Below are positions 5,430 through 7,327 of a DNA stretch of 7,327 nt, piece after piece. This stretch comes from Nocardioides sp. (lineage in GTDB: Bacteria > Actinomycetota > Actinomycetes > Propionibacteriales > Nocardioidaceae). The stretch lies in assembly GCA_031177735.1 (NCBI GenBank), contig JAPSKJ010000023.1, positions 1 through 7,327 on the forward strand. Direction: 5' to 3'. The notes beneath the pieces were generated by a model. That model was given only the letters and a program-made list of their open reading frames with translations. It was not told the DNA's origin and ran no database searches. Each line of letters begins with the position of its first letter. The stretch's first letter is position 1. Made by a program: the position numbers and the translations under genes.

Positions 5430-6611
5430 ATGCGGATCGTGACCGACGCCGAGCGTCGCGCCCGGCTCGCCCGGCGGCAGGGACTGGCCGCGGGGTCGAC
5501 GTTCGCCTCGGTCGAGGCGGCCACCACCGGGATGACCGTGCTGCACGCGACCGAGGCGGCGACCGTCCACCTGTCGCTGTGGGCGCGGGTGCCCGGGCTG
5601 AGCGTCGACCAGGTCGACGGTGCGCTGTACGACACCCGCTCGGTCGTCAAGCAGCTGGCGATGCGCCGCACCCTGTTCGTCTTCCCACGTGACCTGCTGC
5701 CGGCGGCCTGGGGCAGCGCCTCGGCCCGGGTGGCCGTGCAGCAGCGGGCGGGGCTGGTGAAGGACGCGGCGGCGTTCGCCGCCGACCCCGAGGCCTGGCT
5801 CGACGCCGCGTGTGCCGCGGTGCTCGCCCGGCTGGCCGACGGCGAGCCGTGCACCGCCACCCAGCTGCGGGCGGAGCTGCCCGAGCTGGCCGGCACGTTC
5901 AGCCGCGGCACGCCCGAGAAGAAGTGGGGCGGCACCAGCCAGATCGCCCCGCGGGTGCTGACCCTGCTCGGCGCCGAGGGCCGCATCGTGCGCGCCACCA
6001 ACGCCGGCCACTGGCGGCGCAACCTGCCGACCTGGACGACGACGGTGGCGTGGCTCGGCGAGGCGCCGACCGCGCAGAAGGCCGAGGAGGGCTACGCCGA
6101 GCTGGTCCGCCGCTGGCTGTGGACCTTCGGCCCGGGCACCGAGGCCGACCTCGTGTGGTGGCTGGGCGCGACGAAGTCGGCGGTGCGCGCGGCGCTGGCG
6201 GACGCCGGCGCCGTGCAGGTCGCGCTGGAGGACGGCTCGCCCGCCTGGCTGCTCGCCGACGACCTCGACGTCGTCGACCCGGTGGAGCCGTGGGCCGCCC
6301 TGCTGCCCACCCTCGACCCCACCGTGATGGGCTGGCGGGAGCGGTCGTTCTACCTCGACCCGGGCCACACGGCGCACCTCTTCGACACCAACGGCAACGC
6401 CGGCAACACCGCCTGGTGGGACGGCCGGATCGTCGGCGCGTGGGTGCAGGACGACGACGCGGTGGTGCGGGTGGTGCTGCGTGAGGAGATCGCGCCCGAT
6501 GCCCGGGCGGCGCTCGAGGCGAAGGCCGCCGAGCTCACCGCCTGGCTCGACGGCGTGCGGATCACCAACGTCTACGCCTCCCCGCTGATGAAGGGGCTAC
6601 CGCTGCCCTGA
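5430..6611 (+). CDS. Winged-helix DNA-binding protein, HTH_42 (AlkZ/YcaQ superfamily)
   Basis: A 393-aa member of the HTH_42 superfamily, whose characterised members AlkZ and YcaQ (AlkX) are DNA glycosylases that act on bulky alkyl lesions and interstrand crosslinks. Family landmarks are LSLWARVPGLSVDQV (48-62), the winged-helix-like stretch with MRRTLFVFP (78-86), the second DNA-binding region FSRGTPEKKWGGTS (157-170), FGPGTEADLVWWLG (233-246), LLPTLDPTVMGWRER (291-305) and NAGNTAWWDGRIVGAW (323-338). Length is normal. By alignment from memory, the AlkZ catalytic Gln-x-Gln falls at His39-Ala-Thr41, so the usual catalytic residues are absent and glycosylase activity is not assured. The start ATG at 5430 has no SD. 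It lies 47 bp after the VOC gene and may be read through from that promoter. Confidence 0.87.
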   Translation: MRIVTDAERRARLARRQGLAAGSTFASVEAATTGMTVLHATEAATVHLSLWARVPGLSVDQVDGALYDTRSVVKQLAMRRTLFVFPRDLLPAAWGSASARVAVQQRAGLVKDAAAFAADPEAWLDAACAAVLARLADGEPCTATQLRAELPELAGTFSRGTPEKKWGGTSQIAPRVLTLLGAEGRIVRATNAGHWRRNLPTWTTTVAWLGEAPTAQKAEEGYAELVRRWLWTFGPGTEADLVWWLGATKSAVRAALADAGAVQVALEDGSPAWLLADDLDVVDPVEPWAALLPTLDPTVMGWRERSFYLDPGHTAHLFDTNGNAGNTAWWDGRIVGAWVQDDDAVVRVVLREEIAPDARAALEAKAAELTAWLDGVRITNVYASPLMKGLPLP

Positions 6612-6633
6612 CTGACAGACATGTCTGTCAGTC
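6610..6633. terminator. 24-bp perfect palindrome over both convergent stops
   Basis: GACTGACAGACA (6610-6621) is followed directly by its exact reverse complement (6622-6633). The HTH_42 stop TGA (6609-6611) and the hydrolase stop on the minus strand (6628-6630) both lie in it, only 16 bp apart. It could be a bidirectional terminator (10-bp stem, CATG loop) but has no T-tract on either side. The TGACAGAC/GTCTGTCA form also resembles TetR-family operators. Confidence 0.6.
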
Positions 6634-7206
6634 GGCGATGAGGTCGGTCTCGCCGATCCAGTCGTCGACCGCGTCCATCAGCTCGCCGAGCAGCGCCGCG
6701 CTGGCGACGGCGTGCCCAGGGATCTCCAGGAGGTGGTCGGCGCCGGCGACCTCCAGCACGTCCGCCGGCAGGTCCTCGGTCAGCTCGCTGTCCCAGCCTC
6801 CGATGTCGTCGGCGGTGCCACCGACCAGGAGCTGCTCGGCCTCGTTGCGCCGGATGCCGTCCACCACCGGCTCGACCGCGAGGACCGGCGTCAGCCAGAT
6901 CGCCGGCCACCGCCGCTCAGCGGCGTACGACGCCGCGAAGGTGCCCAGCGACTTCCCCACCACCAGCACCGCACCGTCGTGGCCGCCGACCGCAGCCGCG
7001 AGCTCCGCACCCGCCCACGCGGCGGTGGCGTCCGGCTCGAGGTCCGGCGGCTCCCACCAGAGCGTGCGGACCCGCCAGCCGCGGTCGCGCAGAACGCCGA
7101 CGGTGAAGTGCAGGAGCGGCTGATCGGGCCGGTAGCGCCGACCCGGCAGCACGACCGCGAGCCCGATCGGTTCCCCGTCGGGCTCGACGTCGACATACTC
7201 GCTCAT
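6628..7206 (-). CDS. Small alpha/beta hydrolase family protein
   Basis: A 192-aa cytosolic protein with a compact alpha/beta-hydrolase core. The nucleophile elbow is GKSLG at residues 84-88 within VLVVGKSLGTFAAS, giving Ser86. LLVGGTADD (126-134) provides the likely acid, Asp133 or Asp134, and GADHLLEIPG (155-164) the likely base, His158. The early strand AVVLPGRRYRPDQPLLH (18-33) contains the oxyanion-hole region. No lid domain or signal peptide is seen, and the substrate is unknown. Its ATG at 7206 overlaps the upstream stop as ATGA, and GGAGG is 13 nt away, so translational coupling is likely. It is convergent with the HTH_42 gene. Confidence 0.82.
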   Translation of the reverse strand: MSEYVDVEPDGEPIGLAVVLPGRRYRPDQPLLHFTVGVLRDRGWRVRTLWWEPPDLEPDATAAWAGAELAAAVGGHDGAVLVVGKSLGTFAASYAAERRWPAIWLTPVLAVEPVVDGIRRNEAEQLLVGGTADDIGGWDSELTEDLPADVLEVAGADHLLEIPGHAVASAALLGELMDAVDDWIGETDLIAD

Positions 7207-7327
7207 CCGCCGACCAGGTCCTCCGCGGCGAGCAGCTCGGTCGGGATGGCGAAGGCGTCCACCAGGTGTTGCGCGTGCGGACGCACGGCGCGGCAGAGGT
7301 CGTTGATCTCGCGGGTGATCGCCTTCG
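7203..7327 (-). CDS. C-terminal end of an acyl-CoA dehydrogenase/oxidase-like protein (partial)
   Basis: The last 40 residues of a gene that enters from the right edge. The tail contains LCRAVRPHAQHLVDAFAIP (residues 10-28 of the visible part). This resembles the C-terminus of actinobacterial acyl-CoA dehydrogenases of the acyl-CoA oxidase type, which often end in RPHA-LVDAFGIP. The frame is open up to the window edge and stops at TGA (7203-7205), overlapping the hydrolase ATG by 4 bp. If the call is right, the enzyme would oxidise acyl-CoA with FAD; the assignment rests on a short tail only. Confidence 0.55.
   Translation of the reverse strand, partial: KAITREINDLCRAVRPHAQHLVDAFAIPTELLAAEDLVGG

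Overview
High-GC (roughly 70%) chromosomal DNA with the codon use, Shine-Dalgarno (SD) pattern and gene families of an actinobacterium. The gene order dacB - zincin metalloprotease - tilS - hpt is the conserved actinobacterial arrangement. Together with the protein flavour it suggests Nocardioides or a close relative; this placement is inference, since no marker gene was compared.

Left block (1-4227, all minus strand). Transcription runs right to left through dacB (D-Ala-D-Ala carboxypeptidase, PBP4 type), a DUF2342/Zincin_2 metallopeptidase of unknown function, tilS (tRNA-Ile lysidine synthetase) and hpt (hypoxanthine phosphoribosyltransferase). Gaps between genes are 10-40 bp, so this looks like an operon joining cell-wall turnover, tRNA maturation and purine salvage. 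Past the hpt stop there is no gene up to the left edge. That space holds an 82-bp element (89-170) with exact spacing symmetry: two 20-bp GTTAAC-centred palindromes flank a 10-bp-stem inverted repeat.

Middle (4228-4950). A divergent intergenic region of 164 bp separates dacB from ppa (family I inorganic pyrophosphatase, GTG start, plus strand). It contains a TGTGTCC/GGACACA palindrome just upstream of the dacB SD, and repeated GRACACT words plus a CTCCGG dyad on the ppa side. ppa ends in a strong hairpin that has two alternative pairings.

Right block (4951-7327). A VOC-fold protein and a winged-helix HTH_42 (AlkZ/YcaQ superfamily) protein follow on the plus strand. The VOC gene is preceded by a near-perfect match to the SOS-independent actinobacterial DNA-damage promoter (RecA-NDp/PafBC type, TTGTCRGTG-N8-TANNNT). 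HTH_42 proteins include DNA glycosylases, so the pair may belong to the DNA-damage response. Convergent to them is a small alpha/beta hydrolase on the minus strand. It overlaps by ATGA with the end of an acyl-CoA dehydrogenase/oxidase-like gene that runs off the right edge. The two convergent stop codons lie inside one perfect 24-bp palindrome.

Most genes here are ordinary core or accessory actinobacterial genes. The items most worth following up are the 82-bp symmetric element, the damage-type promoter in front of the VOC/HTH_42 pair, and the 24-bp palindrome spanning both stops. No CRISPR array, transposase, rRNA or tRNA is visible.
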